From positions 62,001 through 126,000 of the forward strand of contig NZ_JAUSZF010000004.1 of NCBI RefSeq assembly GCF_030817315.1: a stretch of 64,000 bases of DNA, in the 5' to 3' direction. Within the stretch, counting starts at the first letter, position 1. Every line of letters begins with the position of its first letter. Both the position numbers and the translations under genes were made by a program. The notes beneath the pieces are model-generated. The model was not told where the DNA came from. It did not search any database and saw nothing but the letters and a program-made list of their open reading frames with translations. This DNA comes from Sphingomonas faeni (lineage in GTDB: Bacteria; Pseudomonadota; Alphaproteobacteria; Sphingomonadales; Sphingomonadaceae). Shown here piece after piece: positions 45,102 through 54,498 of this stretch.

Positions 45102-46757
45102 TCAGGATTGGAGAGCAAGGTCAGCCTCCTTTTGAGGAACAGGGAATCGGGAGGCCGCTTGGCTGAGGCGGGAGATCTGCCCCGCGGTGCGCAGCGCCAG
45201 TGCGGCAATCGTCAACGTGGGGTTTGCCCAGCTCGACGTCGGAAAAGTCGAAGACCCGACAATGTGCAAGTTGTCGATGCCATGAACGCGGCCATAGCCA
45301 TCAGTCACACCTTGCCGCGGATCGTCCGCCATGCGTGTCGTACCGATATGATGATATCCACCGATCGGATGTGCGGAGACGAGTGGATCGCTTCGCCACA
45401 TCTGCCCGGGATCACCGAGCCAATCCGAAGCCTGGACATCACCTAGCCCGAGCCGGCGAAGCTCTGCGCCAAGCGTGTCCACCAGAACGCCTACGCTGCG
45501 TTTGTCGATCGCCGACAACTGCCAATCGAGCGCGACCCTAGGCATACCCAGCGCATCGGTCTCTTGTGTCAGCGTGACCCGACTATCGCGATTGGGTGCC
45601 TGCTCCGCCCGGACCAAAAGCGTCAGTTCAGCGCGTCGGGCTTTATGAAGAAGCCAGGGTCGCAAGGGGTCAATATGGCGCTGCGTCCAGCTCGCGACAG
45701 TTTTAGTCCCCATCCATACCGCGCGACCAAGGCGTGTCGGCGCCATATCGTGCTTCAAACCGCCATAGACGCGCATACCAAGCGCCTGGGAGGCATCTGC
45801 CGGTTGCCGGGCAACGATCGTCAGGGACGTGTTCAGGATCTCCCTGTCGCGCTGCAACTGGGCGGAGGGAGTGATAAGGGCAGCGATATCGCAACCGTTA
45901 ATCCGGTGCCGTCGCCCGAACAGCTTCAGTAACGACCATGCGTTTTTCGACAGTATTTTCCCGCCGCGCGCATGGGGGTGCTCCATGAAATACCGGCCGA
46001 CCAGATCGCGCCCGTTGCCCAGACCGCTCGGCATCGCTGAGCGCGACGCGAGGAGGAGACGCGCGTTCTCGATGCCACCGGCAGCCAGGACCAGGTGACG
46101 CGGGCGTACCGTGAGGGTTTTGCCGCTAGGTGCGCGAACTAAAACGAATTCGACATGTTTCCCATCGGGATGCGCGACGATCTCTGTTACCGTCGCATGC
46201 GTTATGATCGTGCAACGGGGGTGTCGGACAAGATCGTCACACGATGTCATCGTGAAGCGATTGAAGCGCGCATCGAACGTCCAAAGCGGCGTCTGAAGCA
46301 CGTTTGGATCAAACTGTGGAACGTCGACGCCTGCCTTTCCCAGAACATCGATCGTAGGTGTGTCCGATGGAAGCCCGAACAAGGGCCTGGCCGACCGGTA
46401 GTAGCTCTGAAGATCCGCCCAATCGATCGGCCACCCCGACCCCGGTACCCAATTGCGCTTTTCCAGGTCGATAGGATCGAGTTCGGCGCAGCGCCCGCCC
46501 CAGATCGCTGTCGTACCTCCAAAGAACCTAAGCCGCGCCTCGCTCAACGGATAATAGTCACGACCGACATTCGTCCCAGCATTGAGCGCAGCGGTTTCGG
46601 CTTCGTAGTCTGACCCACCACTTTCCAACAGCATCACCTCGTGGCCGCGGTCGAGAAGCTGACGCGCCATGATGATGCCGGCCGCGCCTGCGCCGACGAC
46701 GCAAATTTCGGTCGTCCGCTCACCGGCGGCAATTGCGTTCATATCGGTCCGCATCAT
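45102..46757 (-). CDS. GMC-family flavin oxidoreductase
   Basis: A 551-residue FAD enzyme with the dinucleotide motif VVGAGAAGIIMARQL, ESGGSDYE, GGTTAIWGGRCAELDP, LAAGGIENARLLL, and the C-terminal GYHHIGTTRMADDP plus SSWANPTLTIAALALR. That is the layout of GMC_oxred N- and C-domains in the glucose/fructose-dehydrogenase-like branch. The substrate, probably an alcohol or sugar, is unknown. It overlaps the anti-sigma gene by four bases and so falls under the ECF sigma factor. Confidence 0.88.
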   Translation of the reverse strand: MMRTDMNAIAAGERTTEICVVGAGAAGIIMARQLLDRGHEVMLLESGGSDYEAETAALNAGTNVGRDYYPLSEARLRFFGGTTAIWGGRCAELDPIDLEKRNWVPGSGWPIDWADLQSYYRSARPLFGLPSDTPTIDVLGKAGVDVPQFDPNVLQTPLWTFDARFNRFTMTSCDDLVRHPRCTIITHATVTEIVAHPDGKHVEFVLVRAPSGKTLTVRPRHLVLAAGGIENARLLLASRSAMPSGLGNGRDLVGRYFMEHPHARGGKILSKNAWSLLKLFGRRHRINGCDIAALITPSAQLQRDREILNTSLTIVARQPADASQALGMRVYGGLKHDMAPTRLGRAVWMGTKTVASWTQRHIDPLRPWLLHKARRAELTLLVRAEQAPNRDSRVTLTQETDALGMPRVALDWQLSAIDKRSVGVLVDTLGAELRRLGLGDVQASDWLGDPGQMWRSDPLVSAHPIGGYHHIGTTRMADDPRQGVTDGYGRVHGIDNLHIVGSSTFPTSSWANPTLTIAALALRTAGQISRLSQAASRFPVPQKEADLALQS

Positions 46758-47506
46758 GCGTTCCGGTTGTTCGCAAGTGCTTGCGCGTACGTACGGAGGT
46801 CTATCGGGCTGACGTCGCCTGTCAGGACATAGATGTTACCATCGCGAGACCAATAAATGGCATCTTGATCGCCAACCTTTGTTTGGCCAGAAACTGCAAT
46901 ATCAGCGGCCCGTGCGCGTGCGGCAAAGAGCGCCATTCGTCGATTCCCAGGGATTTCGGCGACAACCTGCAAGCTCGGACCATAATCCGAAGGAAATAGC
47001 TGGACGTCGCGCAGGCTCCAGGTCGGTGGAAGCATGGGTATGCTGATCCTTGTCGCCGCCCGGACGTCCTTCGGATCGAACGCCGGCGCTTCAATCTGCG
47101 ATGCCATTTCAGCTCTTAGTATCGACGTCTGCCTGGCCTCGATCGCTTCTTCGACGAAAGCGGGCACCGCAGCCTCGGCACGTCCGGACTGCCGCATTGG
47201 AGGGCCAACAACTTCGAATACCAATAGCATGGCTATCAACGCCGCGGCCGGTTTGAGCAAACGTCTCCGGCGTGGCGCGCTCATAGCGCGGTGGAGGGAA
47301 ACCGCTGCATCGTTCAGCCGTGCCGCAGGTTCGCCACGCCAAACTGATGCGACTGCAAGCATGGCGTCGCGGTGCCGAAGATCGAGCAAAACACGTTCTG
47401 CCGCATCCGGATTGGTGAGCAGATAGTCACACACTTCTACCCTGCAGGCGGCATCGAGCTGATTGTCGACATAGGCCTGGAGTTCGGTCTCGGTGATCTC
47501 GGACAT
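46754..47506 (-). CDS. Anti-sigma factor, single-pass membrane protein
   Basis: A 250-residue protein. The N-terminal ~70 residues (TETELQAYVDNQLDAACRVEVCDYL) form an anti-sigma domain of the RsgI/FecR-like family without a zinc HxxxCxxC motif. One membrane helix follows near 85-105 (LLKPAAALIAMLLVFEVVG), and a periplasmic domain holds repeated MLPPTW, GPSLQVVAEI and MALFAARA strands. It should hold the ECF sigma factor encoded nine bases upstream until an envelope signal arrives. Confidence 0.82.
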   Translation of the reverse strand: MSEITETELQAYVDNQLDAACRVEVCDYLLTNPDAAERVLLDLRHRDAMLAVASVWRGEPAARLNDAAVSLHRAMSAPRRRRLLKPAAALIAMLLVFEVVGPPMRQSGRAEAAVPAFVEEAIEARQTSILRAEMASQIEAPAFDPKDVRAATRISIPMLPPTWSLRDVQLFPSDYGPSLQVVAEIPGNRRMALFAARARAADIAVSGQTKVGDQDAIYWSRDGNIYVLTGDVSPIDLRTYAQALANNRNA

Positions 47507-47514
47507 AGGCTCAA

Positions 47515-48039
47515 CTACCGCTTTACGACGCGGAGCGAGGGGACAGTGCCCTGAGATAGGCCAGCACTTTGCGGATTGCGCAAGCGGGCGCGAGCGAGTG
47601 AAATTCGCGACATCAGTGTTCCGATCGGTATGTCGAGCGCGCTGGCGGCTTCCGCGTAGCTCAGGCCTTCGACCACGACCAGATGAAGCGCTGCCCTTTG
47701 GTCCTCGGGGAGCGCTCGCACGCCGGCTTCCGTCTGCTTAAGTGCAAGAGACAGCTCCTGTCCTGGCGCCACGACGGGGTCGGTTGCATCAGCAACTTCT
47801 TGTGCATGACGCTCGCGCGTTTTTCGCCGACGAAGGTCGCTGATGAAGCGATTATGCAGGATCGCAAACAGCCATTGGCGTAGCGGATGCGCCGCTTGGT
47901 AACTGCCGTTTTCTGCAAGTGCGATAAGCAGCGTCTCATGAACGAGATCCTCTGCTGCGGCCTCGTCGTGGGTCAGCGAACGTGCGTAACGCAGCAGTGT
48001 AGGAAGCAATTTAAGGACGTCGGGATCAGATGGCTTCAT
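47515..48039 (-). CDS. ECF-type sigma factor
   Basis: A 174-residue sigma-70 family protein. Region 2 is seen in TLLRYARSLTHDEAAAEDLVHETLLIA and HPLRQWLFAILHNRFISDLRR; region 4 in LPEDQRAALHLVVVEGLSYAEAASALDIPIGTLMSRISLARARL. I chose ATG 48039 because the alternative at 48048 lies within the palindrome. It probably directs its own operon (anti-sigma, GMC, nucleotidyltransferase). Confidence 0.9.
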   Translation of the reverse strand: MKPSDPDVLKLLPTLLRYARSLTHDEAAAEDLVHETLLIALAENGSYQAAHPLRQWLFAILHNRFISDLRRRKTRERHAQEVADATDPVVAPGQELSLALKQTEAGVRALPEDQRAALHLVVVEGLSYAEAASALDIPIGTLMSRISLARARLRNPQSAGLSQGTVPSLRVVKR

Positions 48040-48040
48040 G

Positions 48041-48056
48041 TGACACATACGTGTCA
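48041..48056. promoter_or_regulatory. Perfect palindrome at the sigma-factor start
   Basis: TGACACATACGTGTCA has perfect 6-bp arms around ATAC. It ends one base before the sigma gene's ATG (48039), occupying the ribosome-binding position. A repressor or an RNA hairpin acting on translation could use it. Confidence 0.5.
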
Positions 48057-48114
48057 GTTCAGATATTATTCCTACCGGTCCGTATAAAATTCGAATTTCT
48101 TCCCCACCGCAGCA

Positions 48115-49206
48115 TCAGCGCGCGAGGCAAACGTTCGCTTGTGGTTCATTCAAGGCTAGAATTTTCGAGGAGTTTACGTTCCACGTGAGCCTGTAGGTCA
48201 CGAGTAAGCCGTCATGATCGGACAGCTTGGGATTGCCCTTCGAGCCGTCGAACATCGCTTGAACACGGATCGGAACAAGCATGGTATCGGGGGGTGAACG
48301 AAACAGCTGGAGATCCTGGGTATCCATCCAGGGAGCATCGCCATCCCACGACATTTGGACATCGCAGAACAGCCGTTGGCGCGAACACCACTCGTGGACC
48401 ATCGTCATCTGATTGGAGACGTTTTCGAACTGGCGGAAGCGCTCCGGAGAGTCTTTCATATTGAAGTCTCCCCCGAGAACCATCGCTGCCTTAGGGCTGC
48501 CGTTCCTCCTAACGAAGGCATCCAGTTCCACAGTTTGAAGCCCGTGCGCTTGCAGATGCCGGGTGGGCGAGACTCGCGATGCGTCTTGCGAATTAAGATG
48601 CGTATTGATCAGATCAATCGCGACTGGAACATTTGGTATTGCGATACGCGCAAACAACATTCCCTTGTTGCTGAGGCAATCGAAGCCCGCGCATCGATGA
48701 ACGCCATAAGGCTCTGACAGCGTATAGATTATTGGAAAGCGACTGAAGATCGCCAGACCGGAGTTTACAGCATGAAAGCCCACTTCTCCCCTACTCAAAT
48801 TGTAGGGGCGTGGCATCGGCTGCAAGGCGGGAAGTCTTTTTTGTTGCGTTCGCGCCGGCCCAGTTACGACATTGGCGTACCCGATATTTGTCATGGAGCG
48901 GACAGCCGTTCGGCTGAACATTTCCTGGACCATGACGACGTCGGGAGCTTTGCCGCTACGCCGCAGGTCGGCAAGTCTGAGTGCAATCTCGCGTAGTGAC
49001 CCGCCTCGCTTGCCGCGCGCCGGCCACGCCAATCCCTCGATGTTGTAGCTTAACACATCGAACGTTGTGCTTGCGGTTCGCCCGTCGCTGGAGACTTCTA
49101 TTGGCGGCACTCCGCCTTGGCTACATTCCGATAGCAAAGGAGCGGGAAGCGAGACGCAGCCTCCGAGCGCGATCACGGCAATGATAGAAATTACTGAACG
49201 ATGCAT
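48115..49206 (-). CDS. Endonuclease/exonuclease/phosphatase-fold lipoprotein
   Basis: A 363-residue protein with a lipoprotein signal (HRSVISIIAVIALGGC, lipobox LGGC). The EEP fold is shown by VLSYNIEGLAWP, DVVMVQEMF, INTHLNSQD, MVLGGDFNMKD and the closing LSDHDGLLV. These supply the metal-binding Glu, the catalytic His/Asp and the SDH motif. Members include sphingomyelinases, inositol phosphatases and nucleases; here the enzyme would be membrane-anchored outside the cytoplasm. ATG 49206 opens on the signal; the upstream Met at 49266 adds an uncharacteristic leader. Confidence 0.85.
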   Translation of the reverse strand: MHRSVISIIAVIALGGCVSLPAPLLSECSQGGVPPIEVSSDGRTASTTFDVLSYNIEGLAWPARGKRGGSLREIALRLADLRRSGKAPDVVMVQEMFSRTAVRSMTNIGYANVVTGPARTQQKRLPALQPMPRPYNLSRGEVGFHAVNSGLAIFSRFPIIYTLSEPYGVHRCAGFDCLSNKGMLFARIAIPNVPVAIDLINTHLNSQDASRVSPTRHLQAHGLQTVELDAFVRRNGSPKAAMVLGGDFNMKDSPERFRQFENVSNQMTMVHEWCSRQRLFCDVQMSWDGDAPWMDTQDLQLFRSPPDTMLVPIRVQAMFDGSKGNPKLSDHDGLLVTYRLTWNVNSSKILALNEPQANVCLAR

Positions 49207-49700
49207 ATCCCCGGGCCATAACGATGAAGGCGTATCAGGCAAGGAAAGTAGCAGCGGCGACGGCAAGCTGAGCAGCCCCCACCGGGTGGTCTGGGTAGAT
49301 AGTTAGTGCATTGTCGTCTCTGCTGCCATTGTCGGGCGGAGGTGGAGCGAAGCGGAACCGGAGGCCGACTATGGCGGTATCGCCGCTTCTGGTGCCGGTG
49401 GGGGGTAGCCCTTCGCTGCGCGTTTAAGCGACTTGGCGGTGTTTGAAGGTCTTGGGCTCAAGGATAAGCCGGGCATGATTATTGGCGCGAACACCTGGCG
49501 TACCGCGCCCGTTGCAGCTGCCGCGGCGTGAAGGCATTTTGCACCTCGGCAGATTAAGAATGTGCCGCCGAGCTCAAGAACGCTGCGGGACAAAGGGGCC
49601 ATGCTGGTCACGCAGACTGTCGATCAAGGTATACCGCAAATGACACTTTGGTTGCTGGCTGTTCAATCAGGGTCCATTCGCCGCTGAACATGTTTAACTA
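49207..49700. other. Gene-poor stretch with an aspartyl-protease scrap
   Basis: Between the lipoprotein gene and the IS5 I see no intact gene. One stretch (49421-49531) resembles a retropepsin-like remnant, annotated separately. Confidence 0.4.
49421..49531 (+). pseudogene. Remnant of a retropepsin-like aspartic protease
   Basis: This short frame reads LSDLAVFEGLGLKDKPGMII and then GANTWRTAP. The pattern LGLKDxPGMIIG recalls the second half of clan AA aspartic proteases of sphingomonads, where LGLxDRPAMLLGMD is typical. Stops close it on both sides. Identification rests on one motif. Confidence 0.3.
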
Positions 49701-50512
49701 GGCCACGTGGACAAAGGGCAGCCACAGCGTAACTGATGCGAGCGCGACGAAGCCGAGATATGACTCTGCTGTTTTGTCATAACGCGTTGCGACACGGCGC
49801 CAGTTCTTAAGCTTGCTGAACAAGCGCTCGACGAGATTGCGCCAACGGTATTTCTCGCGATCATGCGGGATCGGTATGCGGCGGTTGCTTTTGGTTGGAA
49901 TGACCGCCTTGACATCCGCCTTGGCGAGTTCCTGGCGGATGGCATCGGCGTCATAGCCCTTATCGGCAAGCAGGGCCTCGATCCGGTCAGCCAGCATCCC
50001 GAACAAGGGCCCGAAGCCCTTCACGTCGTGGGCCTGGCCCGGCGTCAGGACGAAACATAGCGGTCGCCCCTGACCATCACAGCGGGCGTGCAGCTTGGTT
50101 GTGAAGCCGCCTCGCGAACGGCCGAGCCCTTCGAATTCTTGATCCCTTTTTTTAGCCCGACGGCGCAGTGGTGCGCCCGGACTACGGTGCTGTCGATCAT
50201 GTCGGCGCTGACATCCCGCTCGACGACAGCGGCCAGGGTCTCCAGCATGGCTTCGAACACGCCCGTCACGACCCAGCGACGATACCGCCGGAACACACTG
50301 TTCCACTTGCCATATTCATCCGGCAAATGCCGCCATTGCGCGCCTGTCCGCGCCATCCACACCATGCCTTCGAAATAGGGCCGGTTGTCTCCCGCGGGTC
50401 GGCAGCCACGTCCTCGCTCCGACGGCAGCAGGGGCCCGATCAGAGCCCACTCATCATCCGAAACCCCAATCCGCTCGCCCAACGCCGCCTCCAAAAGACA
50501 GCCTTGAATCAA
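49698..50512 (-). CDS. IS5-family transposase made by frameshift (OrfA 50045-50512, OrfB from ~50150 down)
   Basis: OrfA has the DUF4096-type N-terminus (DDEWALIGPLLPSERGRGC, GAQWRHLPDEYGKW, DMIDSTVVRAHHCA). OrfB supplies GRSRGGFTTKLHARCD, LLADKGYDADAIRQEL and RYRWRNLVERLFSKLKNWRR with the last catalytic Glu. The switch lies at a run of seven A after GGGCT (minus strand, near 50150), the usual programmed slip site of this IS group. The element seems functional. Confidence 0.88.
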
Positions 50513-50548
50513 CCGATCAGACGCGCGTCAACATTTGTCCACGTGGCC
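49701..50548 (-). mobile_element. IS5-family element (IS427-type), complete, TA target duplication
   Basis: Perfect terminal repeats GGCCACGTGGACAAA at both ends, flanked by TA on each side. The element is 848 bp and carries one transposase in two overlapping frames. Confidence 0.92.
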
Positions 50549-50624
50549 TAGTCGACCCTGAACGTACAGACAAACGTCATATTGTGGGTAATTGGCAATG
50601 GCAAGTTGGTACGACTCAGTTCGA

Positions 50625-51329
50625 TTAATCGCGCTTGACTGATATTGCGTTGGTGGAAATAGCCGGCCAGACGAACATTCCACATTTTCTTGCCACCCAT
50701 CTACCCTTTTTATCCCAGCATATAGGTTCTAGCCGCGGGGTAGACGCTTGGTCCCACCCCAAATAGCGTTGGAACTGTTGCTCGCCCATTGGGATCAGGC
50801 TGTTCCGTAACTCACGGGTGCGCTGAAGCACAATGTCAACAAGATGACCTTGTCCTACAAAGACGGCATCACGGCCTACCGCGCTGGCAGTTTGGCAAAA
50901 CCCATATTGTGCCGCGACTGTGGCGAACTGAGCATATGTTCTTGTGCCAAACTGGTCGATAGCAGCTTGTCCAGCTTTAGGCGTCTTTGCGACACGCATG
51001 AAGTAGCGTTCTACGGTGTCAAACGCCATCTTCAACTCTACGGAATGATCGTTGATCACTGCGTTGTAGTTGGTCACGGATAACAAGGTAGGCTCGAACT
51101 GGCACTGTAGCGCAGCGACGTTGAGAGCCGCACGCATATTCCAGATTAGCGCGGCCCGCCGCTCGCTCTCAGTCGCTCCGGGCAATGCCTGACCAATGCC
51201 GGGCTCGTCACCCTGCACCTTTTCTCCACGGAAGTCCGGTGATTTAAGAAAGAATTGCGCACCGGCCGGTGGCGCAGCAAGTGCCGCTACTATTAACGCA
51301 ATAGCCGATATAAAACGAGAACGTATCAT
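50625..51329 (-). CDS. Secreted protein of unknown function
   Basis: A 234-residue protein with a signal peptide (FISAIALIVAALAAPPAGAQ). The mature part has an amphipathic helical centre (AALIWNMRAALNVAALQCQF, YNAVINDHSVELKMAFDTVE) and four Cys spread through the chain (QCQ, FCQ, ICW, KCG) that could form disulfides. I do not recognise a domain with a known function; it resembles conserved hypothetical periplasmic proteins of Sphingomonadales. It stands apart from its neighbours. Confidence 0.7.
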   Translation of the reverse strand: MIRSRFISAIALIVAALAAPPAGAQFFLKSPDFRGEKVQGDEPGIGQALPGATESERRAALIWNMRAALNVAALQCQFEPTLLSVTNYNAVINDHSVELKMAFDTVERYFMRVAKTPKAGQAAIDQFGTRTYAQFATVAAQYGFCQTASAVGRDAVFVGQGHLVDIVLQRTRELRNSLIPMGEQQFQRYLGWDQASTPRLEPICWDKKGRWVARKCGMFVWPAISTNAISVKRD

Positions 51330-51427
51330 CTAATCAGGACCTTGAATTGGTGCGTTTAACATCTGGTCGTAATCGGCCGCATGACCGCTCATCGGCGATA
51401 TGATTCCGGCCGAAGCAGCGAGGCGTC

Positions 51428-52183
51428 TTAGAACTCCCGAATTATCCTGAGCCCGACCCTGGGACGGAAAGGGCCTACATGCCCGCGTTCGGCCCCCGCG
51501 CCGATCTGCGCTGACACCTTCTGCCCGATCGCGCGGTGAAGCTGGGGCATGAGCAGCCAATACTGGCTTGCCCCCGTCTGGCGGTTCACTTCGAAGCCAA
51601 GCACCGTTTCCGGATCGACGTCCCAGAACGTCGTGTGGTTGACGATCAGCCCCGTGCCCTTCGTGCTCTTGAGCGTCACGTCGCCCGCGCCAATCATCGT
51701 CATCGTGCTCAGTCTCTCGCCGAAACGATTTCCGAGCAGATACAGCAGACTACTCGACCAGCCGCCATCGCGGCGGTTGTGGAGGCCAAGATACTGGACG
51801 CCGTGGATGCTTCGGCCCCCGCGGAACGTACCGAACGTGCCTTGCAATCCGATCTTATAATCCGTCAGGCGGCCGTTTGTGAACGGCAGTTCGATCTCGA
51901 CTGCGAAGCCGTCGGCGACGGCGTATTCCACTTCCGGCGCCCATTCGACATGCCGGCCAGGACCGCTGAGATTGACCTGTGCAAGTGCGTTAACCTCGAG
52001 TTCGCCGCGACGCGCGCCGAGCGGGCGCACCATGTCGAAGATCATCGGTTCCGGAATGGCAGGGATCGTAGCAGACGTCGCACCAGGAATCGAGGTGGGG
52101 ATCGCCGATTGCGCGTTCGCACCGGTAGCGACGGCTGCGCCGAAGACGACGAGCGATATGTCGAACAGAAAGCGAATGGACAT
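51428..52183 (-). CDS. Probable outer-membrane beta-barrel protein
   Basis: A 251-residue protein with a signal peptide (FLFDISLVVFGAAVATGANA) and a Pro/Ile/Thr-rich linker. Alternating strands follow (ELEVNALAQVNLSG, VEYAVADGFAVEIELPFTN, YKIGLQGTFGTF) and the protein ends GLRIIREF with terminal Phe, as outer-membrane proteins do. The role is unknown. ATG 52183 starts the signal peptide; the frame extends upstream to 52225 without added support. The next gene ends 54 bases upstream, so the two may be co-transcribed. Confidence 0.65.
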   Translation of the reverse strand: MSIRFLFDISLVVFGAAVATGANAQSAIPTSIPGATSATIPAIPEPMIFDMVRPLGARRGELEVNALAQVNLSGPGRHVEWAPEVEYAVADGFAVEIELPFTNGRLTDYKIGLQGTFGTFRGGRSIHGVQYLGLHNRRDGGWSSSLLYLLGNRFGERLSTMTMIGAGDVTLKSTKGTGLIVNHTTFWDVDPETVLGFEVNRQTGASQYWLLMPQLHRAIGQKVSAQIGAGAERGHVGPFRPRVGLRIIREF

Positions 52184-52237
52184 GCTGAGGATTCCGATAA
52201 ACCGAGCGGATGGACGCCCCCTCATCGCGCGCCCGGC

Positions 52238-53248
52238 TTACGCCGACCTTACACGTGCAGCGCGCAGGTCGGTGGTACCGCGCAGTTCATGGACGCCGAA
52301 CAGCAGCATGCCGATGGCCAGCGGGATCAGGTAATAGATCACGCGGTAGGCTAGCAATGCAGCGAACAGGCTCGCGCGGTCGACTTCGGGCAGGCTGACG
52401 AGCATGACCGCCTCGAACACGCCGACACCACCAGGCGCGTGGGTGATGAGGCCGGTGACGATCGCGACGAGATACCCGAGCAGCAGCACGGGAAAGATCG
52501 CCGCTCCCGCACTCGGCAGCAGCACGAACAACGCGCTGGCCGCCAGGACGATATCGATGCTGGCTAGCATAATCTGGACGAGCGCCTGCGACACACTCGG
52601 CAGCGGTATAGAGCGGCCGAACAGGACGAGCCTCCGTCCGGCACGACGGTTCAGGCCAACGAGCACCGCGGCAAGAATGGCAAAACTCGAGGCGCCGATC
52701 GCAGCATGGACCGGATAGGACAGCGCCATGCCAGCGACCGTCACCGTCCCCGGCTGGGCGATCAGTCCGAACCCCAGCAACAGCAGGACGCCCGACCAGA
52801 AGGTCACTCCGGTCAGGACCATGATATGCGCCACTTCACCGATCGTCAGGCCTGCTGGCTGGTAGATCCGCAATCGCGCGGTTCCGCCGGTCAGCAGCGC
52901 GAATCCGAAATTATGGCTGAAGACATAGCTGGTGAACGATGCGAGCGCAGCGCGTCGGTAGTCGACGTGCTTCCCGACGATCCGTAGCGCGATAACATCA
53001 TATCCCGTCAGTACGCCGTAGCTGAGTGCGGTCACGGAGGCTGCGGCGAACAGGCGTGGCCAGCCGATCCGCGACAAGGCCACGCGGATGTCGATCCAAT
53101 CGACGCCGTCCAACAGGTGCGACAGCGCCGAGACGGCAATGCCGACGATCGCGATCATCGCCACCGCAGCAACGCCGGTGCGAACCGACGGTAAGGATCT
53201 CGCGCGACGCAGCCCTAAGCATGCCGAGCCGAGCCGCTGTTTGATCAC
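52238..53248 (-). CDS. YbhN/MprF-type integral membrane protein (lysylphosphatidylglycerol synthase TM-like)
   Basis: A 336-residue protein with about eight hydrophobic helices. The layout and motifs (LSYGVLTGYDVIALRIVGKHVDYRRAALASFTSYVFSHNFG, GLITHAPGGVGVFEAVM) match the flippase-like domain of the UPF0104 family. The C-terminal synthetase half of MprF is absent, so lipid movement rather than aminoacylation would be the role. It follows the GT4 gene by five bases, pointing to joint action on a membrane glycolipid. Confidence 0.8.
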   Translation of the reverse strand: MIKQRLGSACLGLRRARSLPSVRTGVAAVAMIAIVGIAVSALSHLLDGVDWIDIRVALSRIGWPRLFAAASVTALSYGVLTGYDVIALRIVGKHVDYRRAALASFTSYVFSHNFGFALLTGGTARLRIYQPAGLTIGEVAHIMVLTGVTFWSGVLLLLGFGLIAQPGTVTVAGMALSYPVHAAIGASSFAILAAVLVGLNRRAGRRLVLFGRSIPLPSVSQALVQIMLASIDIVLAASALFVLLPSAGAAIFPVLLLGYLVAIVTGLITHAPGGVGVFEAVMLVSLPEVDRASLFAALLAYRVIYYLIPLAIGMLLFGVHELRGTTDLRAARVRSA

Positions 53249-53253
53249 GGCGA

Positions 53254-54498
53254 TCAGCCCGAGACCGATCGGTTTAGCGACCCGATGGTCTCGCCGGTCC
53301 GCGCATCGTCATTGCTAAGGAGCGCGTGATACGCGTCCGTGACCATCGCCGACGCCCTGTCCCAACTGTAATCCTCGCTGGCGGCTCGCGCGGCGCGCGA
53401 CATCGTCGACCGCAGATCCGAAAATACCGCGAGGCGGCGCACAGCGGTAACTGCGCCGTCTATATCACCGACCGAGTAGAACATGCCCGTTCCCTTGCGC
53501 AGGAGGTTCCGGCCGCTCGGGATATCGACGCACACGCTCGGCAGGCCTGATGCCATCGCCTCCAACGTCACGTTGCCGAACGCTTCGGTGATGCTCGGAT
53601 TGACAAAGATGTCGGCGCTAGCGACCGCGCGGCCGAGTTCCTCGCCCGACAGACTTCCCAACAGCTGCGCGTTCGGAAGCCGCTTGGAAAGCCAGCGCCG
53701 TTCCGGACCGTCGCCGACGATCAGCGGTCGGACCGCGACGCCCGAGGTGGTGACCCGGTCGACGATGTCCGCAAACAGCGCCGGTCCTTTCTCGCGGACG
53801 AGGCGACCAAAGAAGAGGACGACTACGTCGTCGTCCTGAAAGCCATGCGATCGACGCCAGGCGAGATTGCGGTTCTCCGGCGAGAACTGGTCTCGGTCGA
53901 CGCCGCGTCCCCATAGGCGCGTGCGGTCGCCAAAGCCCTTCTCAGTGAATTCGTCGGCAATTGGCGCGGTGGGCACGAGGATCGTGTCGCTGCCTCGGTA
54001 GAAGCGATCGAGATGCCGTTCCATCGCCGGCCGGATCAGCCCTGCACCGTAGAACTGTGCATAGGTCTCGAAACGCGTATGGAGGCTGGCGACCACGGGA
54101 ACGTCGATCGTCCGCGCAAGCCGCTGCGCCGCGGTGCCGGTCCAGTCGGGGGCGGATACGTGGACGATATCGGGCCGGAATGCCCGCACGTCGCGGCGCA
54201 GTTCGGCCGACAATCCCAAGCCCAGTCGATAATCGCCGCGACCGGGGATCCGTACTGACGGAACCGACACGAGCGTGCCCGCAGGTTCGAACGCCGGCGT
54301 GTCCGACGTCGGCGAATAGACCCGGACCTCCGTTCCACGGCGTTCGAGATACGCTACGAGGCGGTTTAGCGCCTGGTTGGCGCCATCGCGAAGATAGTTG
54401 TAATTGCCGGAGAACAGCGCGACCCGTCGTGGAAGAGGGACCGTCGCCGGGTTGGGACGCGTAGCGAGTCGCCGGAACGGGCGAAGGGTATCGAACAT
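53254..54498 (-). CDS. GT4-family glycosyltransferase
   Basis: A 414-residue GT-B enzyme. The N-terminal Rossmann half has RVALFSGNYNYLRDGANQALNRLVAYLERRG and DIVHVSAPDWTGTAAQRLA. The C-terminal nucleotide-sugar half has VVLFFGRLVREKGPALF and the E-x7-E-type block ITEAFGNVTLEAMASGLPSV. It resembles the glycolipid mannosyl- or glucuronosyltransferases that act on diacylglycerol or phosphatidylinositol. ATG 54498 is chosen as the start closest to the conserved part; the frame opens at 54552. It forms an operon with the YbhN-like gene and is divergent from the response regulator. Confidence 0.88.
   Translation of the reverse strand: MFDTLRPFRRLATRPNPATVPLPRRVALFSGNYNYLRDGANQALNRLVAYLERRGTEVRVYSPTSDTPAFEPAGTLVSVPSVRIPGRGDYRLGLGLSAELRRDVRAFRPDIVHVSAPDWTGTAAQRLARTIDVPVVASLHTRFETYAQFYGAGLIRPAMERHLDRFYRGSDTILVPTAPIADEFTEKGFGDRTRLWGRGVDRDQFSPENRNLAWRRSHGFQDDDVVVLFFGRLVREKGPALFADIVDRVTTSGVAVRPLIVGDGPERRWLSKRLPNAQLLGSLSGEELGRAVASADIFVNPSITEAFGNVTLEAMASGLPSVCVDIPSGRNLLRKGTGMFYSVGDIDGAVTAVRRLAVFSDLRSTMSRAARAASEDYSWDRASAMVTDAYHALLSNDDARTGETIGSLNRSVSG

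Noticed and set aside
49369..49611. Minus-strand 80-codon frame upstream of the IS5
   Set aside because: No motif or ribosome-binding site; the opposite strand gives the better protease-like remnant.
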